Origin: Chrysaora quinquecirrha
Lineage: Eukaryota; Cnidaria; Scyphozoa; Semaeostomeae; Pelagiidae
Assembly: GCA_014526335.1 (NCBI GenBank)
Contig: JACTAT010000014.1
Span: 257,250-321,249, forward strand
Length of the DNA: 64,000 nt
Direction of reading: 5' to 3'
Shown here: piece by piece, positions 1 to 12,760 of the stretch
Numbering within the stretch: position 1 is the first letter of the stretch
Layout: the number at the start of each line of letters is the position of its first letter
Position numbers and translations under genes: made by a program
Notes under the pieces: model-generated
Told to the model about the DNA's origin: nothing
Seen by the model: the letters and a program-made list of their open reading frames with translations, nothing else
Database searches by the model: none

Positions 1-2058
1 TTATTAAGGTGGGAGCAAGTCAAGGCCATCATATCTTGTGGTATGCTCAGCGGAGCAGGGGGAGAGAAAATAAAGGAAATACGTAAGGAAAGTAGAAACA
101 GGGATGAAACAACGCTAATTGCTTAATGCAATGAGTGCTTACGACTAGTGTCAAGTCTGACTGCTAAAATACAAGCACACCCGATAACGATGGGAAAGAT
201 GAAGTGTCGTAAATGCTCCAACCTTCACTGACATGACATTTCTGAGAACAACAAGAAAGGACCCAGATTACTATTTTCTTAGCAATTTAGTGTATTTATT
301 TTTCGTTATCCTTTATATCAATGGCTAAACAATATCAGGCGTTCTCTTCTATTGGCGCTCACGAGCCGTATCACTTATTTTCTAATAAGCCTTTCAAACA
401 CTGTTTTCTTTACTGCATTCATGGTTAATTACAACCCACTAGTTTGATAGAGACGTGCTATCGGGAGCAGACAGTCAGCTCTAAAAAGGACGTCAAGTGA
501 GCGAAGTTTCAAGGTTCTTATAATCTAAAACGTTTAATCTTGCGAGAAAAAGGAAATATCTTTCTTGAAGAAAAAGCTTATCTTTTTAACTGGTGACAGA
601 TGGTTGTAGTGAAGAGGATTGTGGGCATATTGGAAGCTTTAATATTACATTGACCGTTTCAGATCATTGTTTTGCCCACACAAAAAGCCTGTTATAGCAG
701 AATCTGTAAACACGACAACCAATCTTTGAAACTTCAGTTATTCAAAGCGACCTAGGAGAGCAACATCTTCTTTTCAAAACCCTTTGGTCACAATCACAGA
801 CTGTCACGTTAGCTTCTTGATGTACTTACTCTAGTAGAAGATTCATTGGTAAGTGAAATGTTATTGATATTCAAGCATTTTTAGGTACAACTTTGTTTTT
901 TCTTATTATACTAGATTTCGATTTATAGTCTTATTATAGTCTTATTTGTCATTACGAGCTGTTTCTAATAAATGCTTACTATGGTGCGGATGGCCGATGA
1001 CTTATTTCAGTATTTGCAATAAAACCAAGTACAATGGGTAGCGATTCGTTCTAGATTCACCCGTTTCGCTCTGAGTGTTGACAGACCAGGGTATTAGCAC
1101 TGTGAACGAAAGGCTCCTTGCTTGCTTGTGCAAGTTATTACCCGACGTTTTCCCTGAAGAGAAGGATATTTAAGATGTTGGAATTGGCAGACGGGCATCC
1201 TTTTTGTCGCCCTCGATAATAACTTGAACCTCTGGTTAACCCCATTCTCTTGCAAATTTTCATAAAGTTCTTGATATGCTAAATCAATGTTTCCGTTACA
1301 TCTACTTAGCGTTACGTTCGTCAGTAGTGCATTTTGCTTAGTACAGGAAACTTCAAATTGCTTTTTAGCAAACAAACACAAATAGAGGCCGGACGAGGAA
1401 GGATGTAGCGATAAGAAACAATGCTGCCTAATAGAGGCATACGATGATGCTGCATGTTGTTCTTTTCAAAATTTTATGACTAAGTAAAAAAATTCGTTAA
1501 ATTCGTTTAATATATTAAGGGTCTTTAAACTTTTGTCTTTTTTTCGATGATACCGATGCCAACGAAGCTCTGTACTTTAACTTGACTTCGCTTGACCTGG
1601 GGATTATTCTCTTCTTTAAACTATGCTAACAAGATTGATGCATGGATTTATGTCGTTCTATACTCAGTATAATACTGCACTGGAAAGGTTTTATTTACTA
1701 AACAGATTTAGCTGTAGTTAGAAAGGAAAGGCGTAACCTCTTTCAGAATAAGCTAAACTAAAGTAAGCTAAAGAGACAATTCTGTCTTAACTTCAAAAGT
1801 CAAGAATATAACTGGACTTGTGTTTTCTATCAAATCCGACTGCTTGGGAGGCCCAGGGAGGGGAGACATTTATATCCGGGGGTTAATATAAATCGATTAG
1901 CACCCAAAAATATTGGCTTTTTGTGCACCAATCTACTGAGAATAATCTCTCCAATATAAGGCTTCACGTCTAAGATAGCAGATAATTTTCCCCAATTTAG
2001 CAGATAATGGTCCTTCTAATAAGTTATTCTTATAAAAAACGTGTTTGTTTGCTGACAA
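1..2058. other. Intergenic stretch, no gene recognised
   Basis: I see no exon chain, RNA gene or clear repeat here. A 95-codon open frame on the minus strand (1094-1381) is the longest, but it has no convincing splice-site context and no motif I know, so it is not called. Confidence 0.5.
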
Positions 2059-2349
2059 CTACGATTTTCTCAATGTGTCTTCTATACTTTCGAATGCCAA
2101 TTGTATATGTATTGGAGATGAGTAGCGATTAGTGATTTGATAAGGAACTTGATCTACCAGTACCACTACGTCACCTTGCGTCACAGAATCAGTGGAACCT
2201 AATTCTGTGGCTGCTGTACGTATTCTATTCCATACCGGAATGGATTGTATCAGAGAACATGGGTTGTATAAATCTAGATAGGAAACCAATGGTGCATATA
2301 TAATGTTGTTAAACTCGATATCTACAAGACCAGAAGCTTGTTTAAAGAA
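2059..2349 (-). CDS. Possible 3'-terminal exon of an unidentified gene
   Basis: On the minus strand an open frame runs from a plausible acceptor (pyrimidine-rich, ending TCGTCTTTAG at 2350) to a stop at 2059. It encodes about 96 residues of mixed, non-repetitive composition, including VWNRIRTAATELGSTDSV and GDVVVLVDQVPYQI. The protein-like composition and the acceptor suggest a real last exon, but I do not recognise the family and saw no upstream partner exons. The alternative is a decayed transposon fragment. No function is assigned. Confidence 0.3.
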   Translation of the reverse strand, partial: FFKQASGLVDIEFNNIIYAPLVSYLDLYNPCSLIQSIPVWNRIRTAATELGSTDSVTQGDVVVLVDQVPYQITNRYSSPIHIQLAFESIEDTLRKS

Positions 2350-5300
2350 CTAAAGACGAACAACATATTTTAAATTAAATTTGGATACTGTCATTGCGAT
2401 TTCAATCATACTACACTTTGTACTCAACCGCAATCAATTTTATCAATATTTCTTCAAATTTTTCTGCAATTGACCTTCATAGGAAAGCCATATACAGTAC
2501 AGGGGGGTGGCCTTGGGTTGGGCACAATTTTCATTTATTACAGAGTCAGAGTTTAACGTAACACAGAACTGCCAACTAGTTCTGTGTAAGACCTATAAGA
2601 GGCAATTTTTACGGGTTACCTTTTATAAATGCTGAAACTCATCAAATAGATATGTATGTGTGTACAACTGTATGTTTCAAACTTAAAAGACAATTCATTA
2701 GCTCTATACCTAGGTGCATATCACTGAATCTTTACAAATCCTCCATATCTTTTGCCTGCGTAAGACTATTGACAGCGAAATTCTCATGTTCTAAAAAATC
2801 TAGCAAATCTAGAAAATAATCATTGACGGGCAAGATACCCCTACATCAATCTTTGTATATCTTAATAATACCATAAATCTACAACCCTCGACTAACTTGC
2901 ACTTGCCTTTACCCTTCTACGTTTCCAGCCTTGATTCTAAACACTCTCAAGACCTCTCTCAGACCCTCCTCACTGGAGGTCCCAAAATGGGGGATAAGAA
3001 TATCCTATATCCCTTACAACTTTTCTTAAAATATCCCTTTTCTCATATTTGCACTCCTCTTTGTCCCAGAATTTCACATGAAATCATCCCGTATACCCTT
3101 TACTTTGTCCAGAATTATCCCTTTTCCCTTTGCTTTTTTCAGGAAATATTCCATATCCCTAATGCACTAATTGGGCCTCCCCATAAATCCATGATTATGG
3201 TTTACTTGGTCAAAAGCGGACAAAATGTTGAGTGGCGGTAGAAAATCCCAGAAGATAACGCCTTTTTAAGATGCCTAAATAGCCCCCTGTTCATCTACCT
3301 TCATCTCAATTCATATCTGAATATCTTTGAATGACCCATTGGCATGCTTAGTGAATTGAAAGCTAGTATCAGTGTTTGCTTTGTTTTTGTAGAAAACGGT
3401 AGTATATTGACTAAGCTATTTTATACAGCAAGAGCCTCTATATTTCTAATGTTATCTAAACAAATAATCGTGTAACTTTGACGCAAATGGTAATATCTGT
3501 TGCGAAGAGCTTATTATAACTGACTAAAATGCCGAAATGAGAAGCTTTTATCTACAAGGAAAAGTCAACATCAGGTCTCAAACATGAATGTTTTGATTTA
3601 GAAAACAGTTGGACAGCCTTTCAGAGATTTGGTATGGCAATCTACGTCAACTTATTGCTACGGAGCTGCGCGAAGCACCTGGGAAGCAGCATTATATTCT
3701 TGCACAAATTGGAATTTTGTAAATTTGTTTGTTTGCGGCACTGTTGTTGCGGTTGCTGTCATGCATTTCGTGTATGTATTGAGTCTATTTGTAGTAAATC
3801 AAAATGACGTGAAAAGCAAAAAACATTGCTCAGTGCTGGAGATGAATGCTCCCCACTTGCATCCACAATGCCGAGACAGTGTGGCTGAGGCGCCGCATCT
3901 TACGGTGGTTCCCGTTACAGGAAATCGCTATTCTCCCGTGAATCTTCGGCCAGCCAAAGGGGTGGGACTATCCGGCCCCCAGACCATATGCTTACGCTTG
4001 GATATCCCGCCATCCACGACTCACACACTGAATCAATTGTGTAAAGACATCACCTTTATACTCACAGAATTTGGCCTATTCATATCATGGTAAATAGACC
4101 TATTCGTTGTTGCAAATATTTAATGCCCCGAATCGGTAAATAGTTGCCGAATGGTAAATAGTTGCCAATATTTAATGCCCCGAATCGATGTGAGGGTTGA
4201 GATTCGAGGAAATTCGATTGGGGCCTGGGGACGGGATTGGGGTTATATTAAAGAGGTTCCTCTTTGCAAAAGAACAAGCCTCTTTAGAATTCGAAGACGA
4301 GCAGTTTGTTTCATGCATCTTAATTGAATCATAGGATGATTATTAAAAGGGGACGATACATTGGGGATCTTAATTATAAAACTAATCATAAGCAGGGATA
4401 ATCAGCTTAATTCATTTAACCCAAGTAGCCTTACATATCATGGACACACCACAACAGAAGAACGACTGTCTAAGAGGATGAATACATCGTAAAACTAAGC
4501 ATAATGCATGTTTGTGTGTGTGTCTCAATATGAATTGGCTTGATACGAGCTGGCAGCTCCATATACCGATCACATTTGTAGTCTGTCAGCTAAGACAGTT
4601 AATGCGAAGTAAACTGACTGCCGTTTGTTAAGGAGAGACTTTTTGAGGTGAATTTCTCTCTCAGAAAATATTATTCAATATTCATTCCTTGACTGCATTA
4701 TATCGGGGCAGTGGTAGAGAGCTGGATTAATAATTAAGGGCTCCACTTAGATTGGTCATATGTGGTGTACTGATGCCTCGGAATGGCTTTAACAGATCAT
4801 GGGAGTGTTAACGACTTTTGGTAGTCAGGGGCATGCTCCACAGATAATTTAAAAAAATATGATACCACCATAGTTGGCTTAGACTGTCAATTTCTCATGT
4901 TAGGTACCCAAACTATGGTAACAGAGATAAGTTGACTTTAAAGCTACGTTTAAGAAGGTCGTGAGGATGCATGTATAAATTACATATCTGTAACTTGCAT
5001 TACATATCAGATGTCACAAGAGCTTTTTATGTTGCTGGGGAAAGAAATGAAAACGAGTTTTTCCAAGAAGAACAAATTGACAGCCCCCTCAAATATTGAA
5101 ATAACTAGCGTGCCCCTCCCCAGCTATACACCACTGTATTGAGGGATGATTCGTTCCTCTCTTCTTATTGGAGAGCGGCGAAGCGTCCAAGAACGGCGTA
5201 CCACTTTCGGAGTTCAAACGAAGAAGAGCTAGTTTGAAGAGGAGAACTAATGTCATTTATTTCTAAGCCAAATGTGTAAAAGCTTCTTTTTATCACAACC

Positions 5301-6503
5301 CAAGATACGATAGTCTAGCGCCAAAAGATGGCTCTTGAAGGTTAGACGGGCAAGGTTAAGTTATCTTTTAAATACAGCCGGTCTTATCAGCACATACTGT
5401 ATATGTGAAGGCGTATTATCTATATATCATTATCAATCTTTAGTTTGAAAATCAACAGACGAAACTCGTGGGTTAAAGAAGGACTAAAATAACTACCATT
5501 AATATTGGAACGTGCCCTCTCAGTTACCTATTCATATCTTTTAAGTTTTAAGTGGTACGGAATTCGGCTTCACTTGCTGATTGGTGCATTTCGATCCGCA
5601 TCTGGGTATAATTTCCGCCTAAATCAATTGTTTCGGCCTGTTTCGGACGTTTATACTCTGTGTGTCAGACGAAAAAAGCTTTTTATTATGTCTAAATATG
5701 TATTATATGGAGTAGTATATTCGTACATTGATACATGGTTGTAAAGATGTACGTGGATAATTTGTTTCGAGCCCCTTTCGCATTCATCCTCTCTTTTTTT
5801 GGTATACTTTCGATTCGAATATTTTTCTTTTCTCAGATAACAGTTCAACTTTTGTTGCATCAACCACTTTGTTTTAAAGTGGAGAAACAATATGTTAGTC
5901 TTTTTTATAGCTACTTCATGGTGTATGTCTTCAGCGTTTCCTTTGCCACTCCTCAGGGTATTTCGTAAGGAATTCTCAACCGTGGGGAAAATGCAAGCAA
6001 AGGGCCCAAACCGATCATCATGCTCCTCAAGGAAATATTTTAAATTTACGTTGCTAGAATTTCTTCAGACCTCTTATCTAATCTTCGTTCCTCTCATGAA
6101 GTTTTTCCCATGATTGGATAAGAGATCCGACAGAAATCCAACATTCTCATCAGTGAAAAGGTGATAGGGCCCCAATTTTGACTTACACCACTGGGGTATA
6201 AGCTCTACTTTTTGCTCCATGCTTGGGTAGGACGAGGGGCCTAGTGAGACAAATTCCCACCACTATGTACGTTGAAAAATATTACCTGCCACTTCTGAAA
6301 ACCTCATCGAAAAACGCGAGCTTTTATCAGCGGCGGGTGGAAACCGTAAACCTAGCTTTGCGTTACCTTCCCCTTACAGAATTTACACATTAGGTAGGGT
6401 TAAAGAAAGAGACCCAGAATAGTTCTACATTCCTCTAAAAGGAAGTTTTACCGCTTTTTTCAGATCCTGCCTGCTGAAGCAAACACATTGTGCATCATTA
6501 AGC
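2350..6503. other. Intergenic stretch upstream of the GPCR
   Basis: Mostly unique AT-rich DNA. It contains a short local tandem repeat around 4110-4190 (unit containing GGTAAATAGTTGCC and TTTAATGCCCCGAATCG). Just after that is a degenerate end of the repeat family described at 11181-11594. A 154-codon frame at 3629-4093 was examined and not called. Confidence 0.45.
4186..4244. repeat. Partial end of an inverted-repeat element (same family as 11181-11594)
   Basis: The stretch holding GAGATTCGAGGAAATTCGA and GGCCTGGGGACGGGATTG matches, in reverse complement, the left end of the element at 11181, which has CAACCTCGTCCC and TTTCCTCGAATCTCAACC. Only one end is present, so this is a truncated copy. 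Confidence 0.5.
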
Positions 6504-7970
6504 ATGATTGGTCAATTGAACCAAACCTTTCTTTTCTTCCTGAACCAATCTGGTCCGAATGGCACACAACATGGCCCAGATGACTATTGCCTCGCATTTC
6601 CTGAAGATCCTGTCTGTACATACGAGCCATTCAAGCTAACCACTGGGAAGATCATATCAGCCATTGTTATGGCCCTGTTGATGATCATTGCACTTGGAGG
6701 CAACGTCCTGCTTTGTACAGCTTTCCTGTTCTACCGCAGACTCCGCAAAACAACAAATTATTTCATAATATCCCTTGCCGTAAGCGACTTACTTGTTGCT
6801 TCAGTGGCCATGCCGATGTGGATATCATATGAAGTGACCGGCTGGGAGACGTTACCCCCCTGGATCGATTTCTTCATGCTGTACAAATTCTGGCTCTGGC
6901 TTGACATTGTATCGGGGGTTTCCTCAATCACAAATCTGGCAGGGATAAGCATTGATCGATTTTTCAGTATCATGGCTCCACTGCTGCATCGGACCCGCAT
7001 GACGTCATCTTTGGCCATAATGATGGTTGCGATGGCGTGGATATACAGTATAGTCTTGGCATCTTTAAGCTTTCCACAATGGCGTTATTATACCCTCATT
7101 GTATCAGTGCTTGGATTCTTTCTTCCATTGGGTGTTATAATCGTTTCATACTTTGCAATATACTTCAAGGTGAAACATGGCTTCCTGAATAAGCACTCGG
7201 ATAAAGACTGGAACCTGGAGCGTACATTGCTGATCGTAATATTCGTTTTCATAGTTTGCTGGCTGCCCTTCTTTGTCTTCAGCCTTGTGTATCATTACTG
7301 CCCAGTTACACAATGCCATTTCGATCAGAAAAGCGTGAATCAGATCGTCAGTTTCACCAAGTGGATGCATTATTTGAATTCCTGCTGCAATCCCTTCATC
7401 TATGGTGTTTTCAATACCAACTTCAAAATGGCCTTCCGAGCATTATTCAACCAATGTTTCGGCAGAGGCACCATTGACAGCGACATCACCAATGCCCACA
7501 ACGACACAGCACGAGACAGTACAATCGTCAGTCATATCAGAAGCTTTGGACGCAAGCTTCGACACTCACGCCGATCAAATAAGAATGGTCTTCTACTCTC
7601 AGAGATGGATTCAGGTGTTACAATGCTCTCAACAACACCTTCATCCAACCGAAACAGCAACGCACTCAACAATAATCCTTGTGGTACTCACCTACTGGGC
7701 GAAGAACTGGAGCAAGCAAACAACGTAGGAGACATCCAAAAGTATGATGCATATGACGGAATATTGCAAGGACGAGAACGAAATAATCCCACATGCAATG
7801 GCTTGACAGACTATGCTTCCGACAACAAAAAAGAGAATACTTGCAATGGAGATATTCTTAGACACGCCAACAACGCGAATGACTCCAATACGTTTGGGAA
7901 GCTTTACCCTCGCGACAAAATTGATTTGCAGAAACTTCATTTTCTTGAGTCGCAAGAATCGAACGTTTAG
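6504..7970 (+). CDS. Aminergic-like class A (rhodopsin family) G protein-coupled receptor
   Basis: Single uninterrupted 488-residue frame with seven membrane segments at about residues 48-77, 84-108, 123-151, 168-190, 196-222, 240-264 and 281-304. N-glycosylation sequons lie at N6, N14 and N19. Class A landmarks are N67 (TM1), D95 (LAVSDLL, TM2), DRF at 151-153 in place of DRY, W179, P208, CWLPFF at 252-257 and NPFIY at 296-300. D134 (3.32), F256/F257 (6.51/6.52), W287 (7.40) and Y290 (7.43) form the usual biogenic-amine pocket, so an amine-type ligand at the plasma membrane is inferred. Odd points: position 3.25 (Y127) lacks the conserved Cys and the second extracellular loop is only a few residues with no Cys, so the standard disulfide is absent. 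The C-terminal tail is long (about 170 residues) and Asn/Ser-rich. The ligand is unknown. The start is the first ATG in frame, and the frame is intronless. Confidence 0.9.
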   Translation: MIGQLNQTFLFFLNQSGPNGTQHGPDDYCLAFPEDPVCTYEPFKLTTGKIISAIVMALLMIIALGGNVLLCTAFLFYRRLRKTTNYFIISLAVSDLLVASVAMPMWISYEVTGWETLPPWIDFFMLYKFWLWLDIVSGVSSITNLAGISIDRFFSIMAPLLHRTRMTSSLAIMMVAMAWIYSIVLASLSFPQWRYYTLIVSVLGFFLPLGVIIVSYFAIYFKVKHGFLNKHSDKDWNLERTLLIVIFVFIVCWLPFFVFSLVYHYCPVTQCHFDQKSVNQIVSFTKWMHYLNSCCNPFIYGVFNTNFKMAFRALFNQCFGRGTIDSDITNAHNDTARDSTIVSHIRSFGRKLRHSRRSNKNGLLLSEMDSGVTMLSTTPSSNRNSNALNNNPCGTHLLGEELEQANNVGDIQKYDAYDGILQGRERNNPTCNGLTDYASDNKKENTCNGDILRHANNANDSNTFGKLYPRDKIDLQKLHFLESQESNV

Positions 7971-10254
7971 GTGACTACACATACGTTCATAGAAAGAATA
8001 ACACTAATAACTATTGTTCCAGCATATATGGCAAATGCTAATCTTTGTCTTATATGCTGCTGGAATAGACCATTATTGGATATTGAAAAATATTTCTCAT
8101 TGAATTTATTGATGAATCGATTGCGGTACGATTTGTTACTGAATCCTTACTGCTACAACTGCCTCTCCTCAATTATGGAAATGCAACATGCGACATGCAG
8201 AGACATCAACTTTACAGCTTCTCCCAATCCAGTACAGTGATGCATGCGATTGACATAAAGAATTTAGCGACGTTTGGATTAGGACATAGCGAAAGTTGTT
8301 AGGCCTTTCATTTATTGAAACTTTGTAAGTTGGAATTATTTACAATATATTTATTCACAATATATGCAAAATATTCGGCAGCACACATACGTAGATGTTA
8401 TTTTCTTTAATTACAATAAAGATGGTGCTACTGTTACTTAATTTAAGATTTTAGATTTTTGCTATACTCTAATGCCCCAACACAGTAGGGTCCCGCATTA
8501 AGGTATAACGAAACTTGTAAGAACCTTTACCCTTAAATTTTTGTGGAAAATCTTCAAAAATGCCAGAAAGATTGGATTAAGCATCCAAGCACTTTTTAAG
8601 CATAAGAGAATAAAACACTATGCAGTCTCTTGTGGTGGTTATCAGGAAAGTGTTGTATCTTTCTGTTTTATTTCCTTCATTGTGTCCCAAAATTAAGAAC
8701 CATCAAAAGGCTAAGTGTCAAAATTGACATTTCGTTTATGCGGGATTTAGGGAAGTTTGCTTTAGATACAGATACTCGTAAAGGTCGAAGTGAAACATTC
8801 ATTAGCGATATGCAAGTTTGAGTTATTACAACGCCTACAAAAGCACCACACACGTCTGAAATTTAACTTCTTTAATAGCGGGTTTATTGTTGCTGCAACA
8901 TAACGTTAGATATATAATGCTGAGGCTTACCTTGTAAAATCTGGGTAACTTATAGACATCGCCATACACCTCGCACATTTGCCTGGCTGCATAGAGTAAT
9001 AGCTAATACTTCCCTCGCTATTGGTATTTTTGAAGAGTCCACAGTAGCACAATGGTAATGCAAGTAAGCTGCAAGGACAAAGTTCAGCGTTATTGCATTA
9101 ATAGTAAATTTAGAAACATGAATCAAGAATGAGAACTGTTTCTGAAAATGTTCATATAAAAGCTTTCGTTAGCAAATGTGGTGTGTGAAAATGTTGGTGG
9201 CGATTCCAGATCCCATTTACATCTTTAACAAAGCGGACGAAATATTATTTGTTCTGCTCCGTCAACTGTTCCGTTTAGTCTGAAATTTTTTGCAACATTT
9301 TGCATCGTATGCATTCATGTCGTTGCTAGCAAATAACTACTGCTTACGCTTACGTATAACAATAAAAATTTTCTTGTAAATAGATTTGCTGTATTTCGTT
9401 TTTGTGAAGCTTTTTTAGATGATGCCTAATTTATGGATTTATGTTCGAAATTCAACCCCCCCCCTTCCTTGCTACTCGTATTCTTATGTACCTTGAGGTA
9501 TATCTGAGGCACATGTTTATCGCATCACCTGTAGGAGTAATCATACCCTCAACTGCCATGCAAATGGAGGCTCAACCCATCTCAGCAATAACCGCCATAC
9601 TACAGATGCAGTACTAGGCATTGTATCGAGATTATAGCTCGAGCTAAAATCCTTGATTCAGATGTAGTGCTACTGCCCTGCCGTGCCTGAATTGGGCCTT
9701 ATATTCTTATGCCTGATACCTTGAAACAAGATCAACTTTATATTATTAATTGACATTAGGTTGTGCACTGAGAGCACTGCTTTTCGCAACCATATAGGGT
9801 TCTAGTTAGAAGTAGTTATTGCTGCATCAATGAAAATTGTTCTATCAGGACATTACTGTCCGACAGTATTTCCAATTGCTACCTTACAAAATTTTAGAAA
9901 TCAGCTCCTGGTACAGTTTTGCAATAGCTATCGCCTATCGTACAGTAATTTGCAACCACATGGAAACTTTGCAGTATTGCTTTTTACTTAGTTATACTAG
10001 GCTTGCAAACATGGATATTTATTAAGTTTTAACTTGTTCAGACTTTTTATTTTAAGATATGATACTCATTCATAAGTCTACTCTTTTGCTTGTCAAGGTT
10101 TGTTTTGTTATGATATGTAAATTAATATTAGCTACGTAGATTTAGGAGTTTAATTCTTGTTTATTGATTGTAGTTGAATTCATGTTTTAAATTCAGATTA
10201 TTAACTTAATGCAGAGTATTTATTCAGGCATAGACGACCTACAATACGCACTGT
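7971..10254. other. GPCR 3' flank and intergenic DNA
   Basis: A candidate poly(A) signal AATAAA lies at 8415-8420 on the plus strand, about 445 bases past the GPCR stop. The rest has no recognisable exon chain. A 51-bp stretch at 9752-9802 duplicates part of the gene at 13.5-18.2 kb and is listed separately. Confidence 0.45.
9752..9802 (-). pseudogene. Short duplicated fragment of the exon at 14586-14636
   Basis: This 51-bp stretch aligns to 14586-14636 with about six mismatches and no gaps (both contain ACCATATAGGGTTCT and GACATTAGGTT). At 14586-14636 the sequence is coding on the minus strand (around residues NPIWSRKAILTVQN). The copy has no extended open frame and no splice sites, so it looks like a decayed partial duplicate, on the minus strand as the source is. 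Confidence 0.5.
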
Positions 10255-10519
10255 TAAGCTGTGGCTATACTAAGAGACGTCGCGCGCGACATAGTATTCG
10301 TCGTGTCTCCCAGGGTGGCTAAACATGCGAGTGACAAGCGAGAAAGATGTCACCCGAGTCGCGGAGACAAGAAATGTTTCTATTGTCTCCCATAAACATT
10401 TGCGTGTCTCTCGCTACAAATTTTGTCGCGCAATAAAATTTCCGAAGTGGCTAAACTGGGAGACATCGAGCGGACATCTCATGCCGCGCGTGACATGTCT
10501 CCTAGTTTAGCCAGGCCTT
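10255..10519. repeat. Small inverted-repeat element (MITE-like), copy 1 of 2
   Basis: About 265 bp with imperfect inverted ends. The right end, reverse complemented, starts AAAGGCCTGGCTAAACTAGG, and the left end has GTGGCTATACTAAGAGAC. Internal sub-repeats GTGTCTCCCAGGGTGGCTAA and CTAAACTGGGAGACAT recur in both orientations. A second copy lies at 60375-60647. No coding capacity. Confidence 0.7.
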
Positions 10520-11180
10520 TACTGGGCGTTGGTGATGGGTGTCGAGCAAGCGGTGGCTATCGGACAAGCTCTCGTCAAGTAGGGGCTTAGACTGTTGGCA
10601 CCAAGTGAAGTCCTGTTGGGAGGCTCGGCCTGTTTTATAAGAACAATTTGATGAAAAAACGAGCCTGGATTTTGACTAAGAGTTTTCTAGCAAGCAGAAT
10701 TGTTACACGATTCTAATACCTCTTCTCAAAATTCCCAAAAATTGTCTAAAGAGTAGATTAAGAACATTTCAACGTGAACCAGAAAAAAACGGGACGGATG
10801 AGCTTGCCATCTACAGATTTTTGACCACAATTAAAGCTCTTCAACTTGAAAATGGTGCAGATAGATTTTTATAAATCACCCAATCATCCTTCACAAGTTG
10901 TGTCACGAATTCACTCATTGCCGCATGTCTGAGCATAAGCATTCAGAGCTGTTCTCGGTGCTTTAAAGCAAAATTCGTGGAGAAGGTTCAACCAATTTTC
11001 TCCGCTCCCGATTGGTGTGACTAGTCATTCTGTATGAAACAATTCTACCAGTTTCTGTGTACCCTTATCCGCAACTCTACCCGGTGGTGTGGTTCCAAAA
11101 GAGTGCCTTAATGAACGTAGCCTGTAAGGCGTTCCAAAACGAGATAGGTCAGACATACTAATTGTGGACTAGAGTCATTG

Positions 11181-11594
11181 CAACCTCGTCCCAAGGTCCC
11201 AAATTGATTTCCTCGAATCTCAACCGTCAAATCGATTTTGGCCCTGGTACCTGGCCACAAATCTGCCAAAGTACCGGCAATTTTGGCCTAGGCATAAAAA
11301 CAAGATGTAGATTCCGATAGCAGTTGTTCTTAAAAAGGAAATGCAAAGAAATTCATTGATAACTGTAAGGCAAGATATAATATCTCATGTAGCATCATTT
11401 TTTGGTTTTTATAAATGTTTTTTACATAGTTTTCGGCCTATTTTGGTGTGAAATTTTTAAGAAACTGTGACGTCACTTAAAATTTCTATTCTTTGAACAG
11501 CCAATCACATTGCGAATAGACAAGGCCGATACCAGGGCCAAATAGTGACAGCGGAGTTTCACGTAGAGGCCTATTCACCCTGGGGACGAGGTTG
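11181..11594. repeat. Inverted-repeat element with CAACCTCGTCCC ends
   Basis: The left end CAACCTCGTCCCAAGG and the right end CCTGGGGACGAGGTTG are near-perfect reverse complements about 414 bp apart, as in a non-autonomous DNA transposon. No transposase frame is present. One end of the same family recurs near 4186-4244. Confidence 0.65.
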
Positions 11595-12760
11595 TACTCA
11601 TTGAGCATACCTAAATGACACCATAGACCTACAGGAGACCTGAAGCGGCATATTCGGATTCCGACTGGGTGAAGTTGTTCTCGTGCAAACTCTCGACGAA
11701 AGAAAGACGTCTTTTCTACTTTTGGCAATTCACTCTGACGGACGGACGAGCATTAAATGCAATACTGGACGCGTGTAGCGATGTAGTATATTTCTTCGTG
11801 CAAAGAATTTCGCCTTGTGAAGCTCCGGCGAAGCAAAAAGAGACAGCTACAGTCATTGTCACTTACATAGCAATATATATAACGAGAAAAACTTACCAAA
11901 ATAGGAGATACAATTATTGCTGTTTAGATCCATACATAAGCCGAACATGGGCGCACTAAAATGAGATAGGGATAATATATTTGTTATCATTGGAATCCAT
12001 AAAAGCGATGCTAGACGATGCGTCTTTATGCTTGAAACGGTGACCGGACATGTTTAAAAGTTGTTGCCGGGACCAGAAAAGCAAAAGGCTGCACTTGGAC
12101 CCAGGAATTGGCTTTAGAACAAAATGTCCTGAAACCTGAAGCAACACAGTCAGAGAACATTGATTTGGTTGAAAATTCGGAGACATGGTTTGCTTGCCGC
12201 CTTCTTGTTGCCGCGCGAAAACGGTTTGTTTGCACTGGCGACGCAACAACACAGCCTCGTATTGATACAGAATGCTTCCAAGACGAGGCGTTGTCCTGGA
12301 AGCTTTGACCCTCTAGGACCAATTTTTCTTACCGCGCAAGTTGATTGTCGCAGCATGTAGTTTACTCAGGGGATGTCTCAACGGGACATTTTTAGGAGTG
12401 TTGCATCGCCAGAACAGGTGGAAAATCGCCCGTAAACCAAATGAGACAGAAATACTTTTTTACACCAGTCACAAAAAGGCGACAGTTGAGGAATTGACTG
12501 ATGCGGCCGGACCAAGGGGCATAACTTTCTAAAAATCATTCTAAAATGTCTTATTTTGTGCGATTTTCATGGGAATATCGCAAAATTTCCAACAAAACTG
12601 AAAGGCCTGAACTACTGAGGACCCCTAATCCCCAGGCGAAGGCCCCAAAAATCATAACTGCCAGCGCAACAAGGCGAAAATGGGAGCACCAAAGGGAGAC
12701 AAGCATGCTCAATAAAAAAATTGTTAAAAGCTCTTTCTAATGAGTAACAAAAATATTAAA

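Noticed and set aside
1094..1381. 95-codon minus-strand frame
   Set aside because: Part of the frame looks protein-like, but no acceptor, donor or neighbouring exon supports it.
3629..4093. 154-codon plus-strand frame with one hydrophobic stretch
   Set aside because: It starts at a non-ATG codon, has no motif or splice context, and its downstream edge runs up to a local repeat. The length is within chance for this window.
12026..12360. Five overlapping open frames on both strands
   Set aside because: Openness in nearly all frames reflects local base composition, not coding; none carries a recognisable motif. A Met plus donor-like GTAAGA at about 12330 on the minus strand could be a tiny first exon but has no partner.
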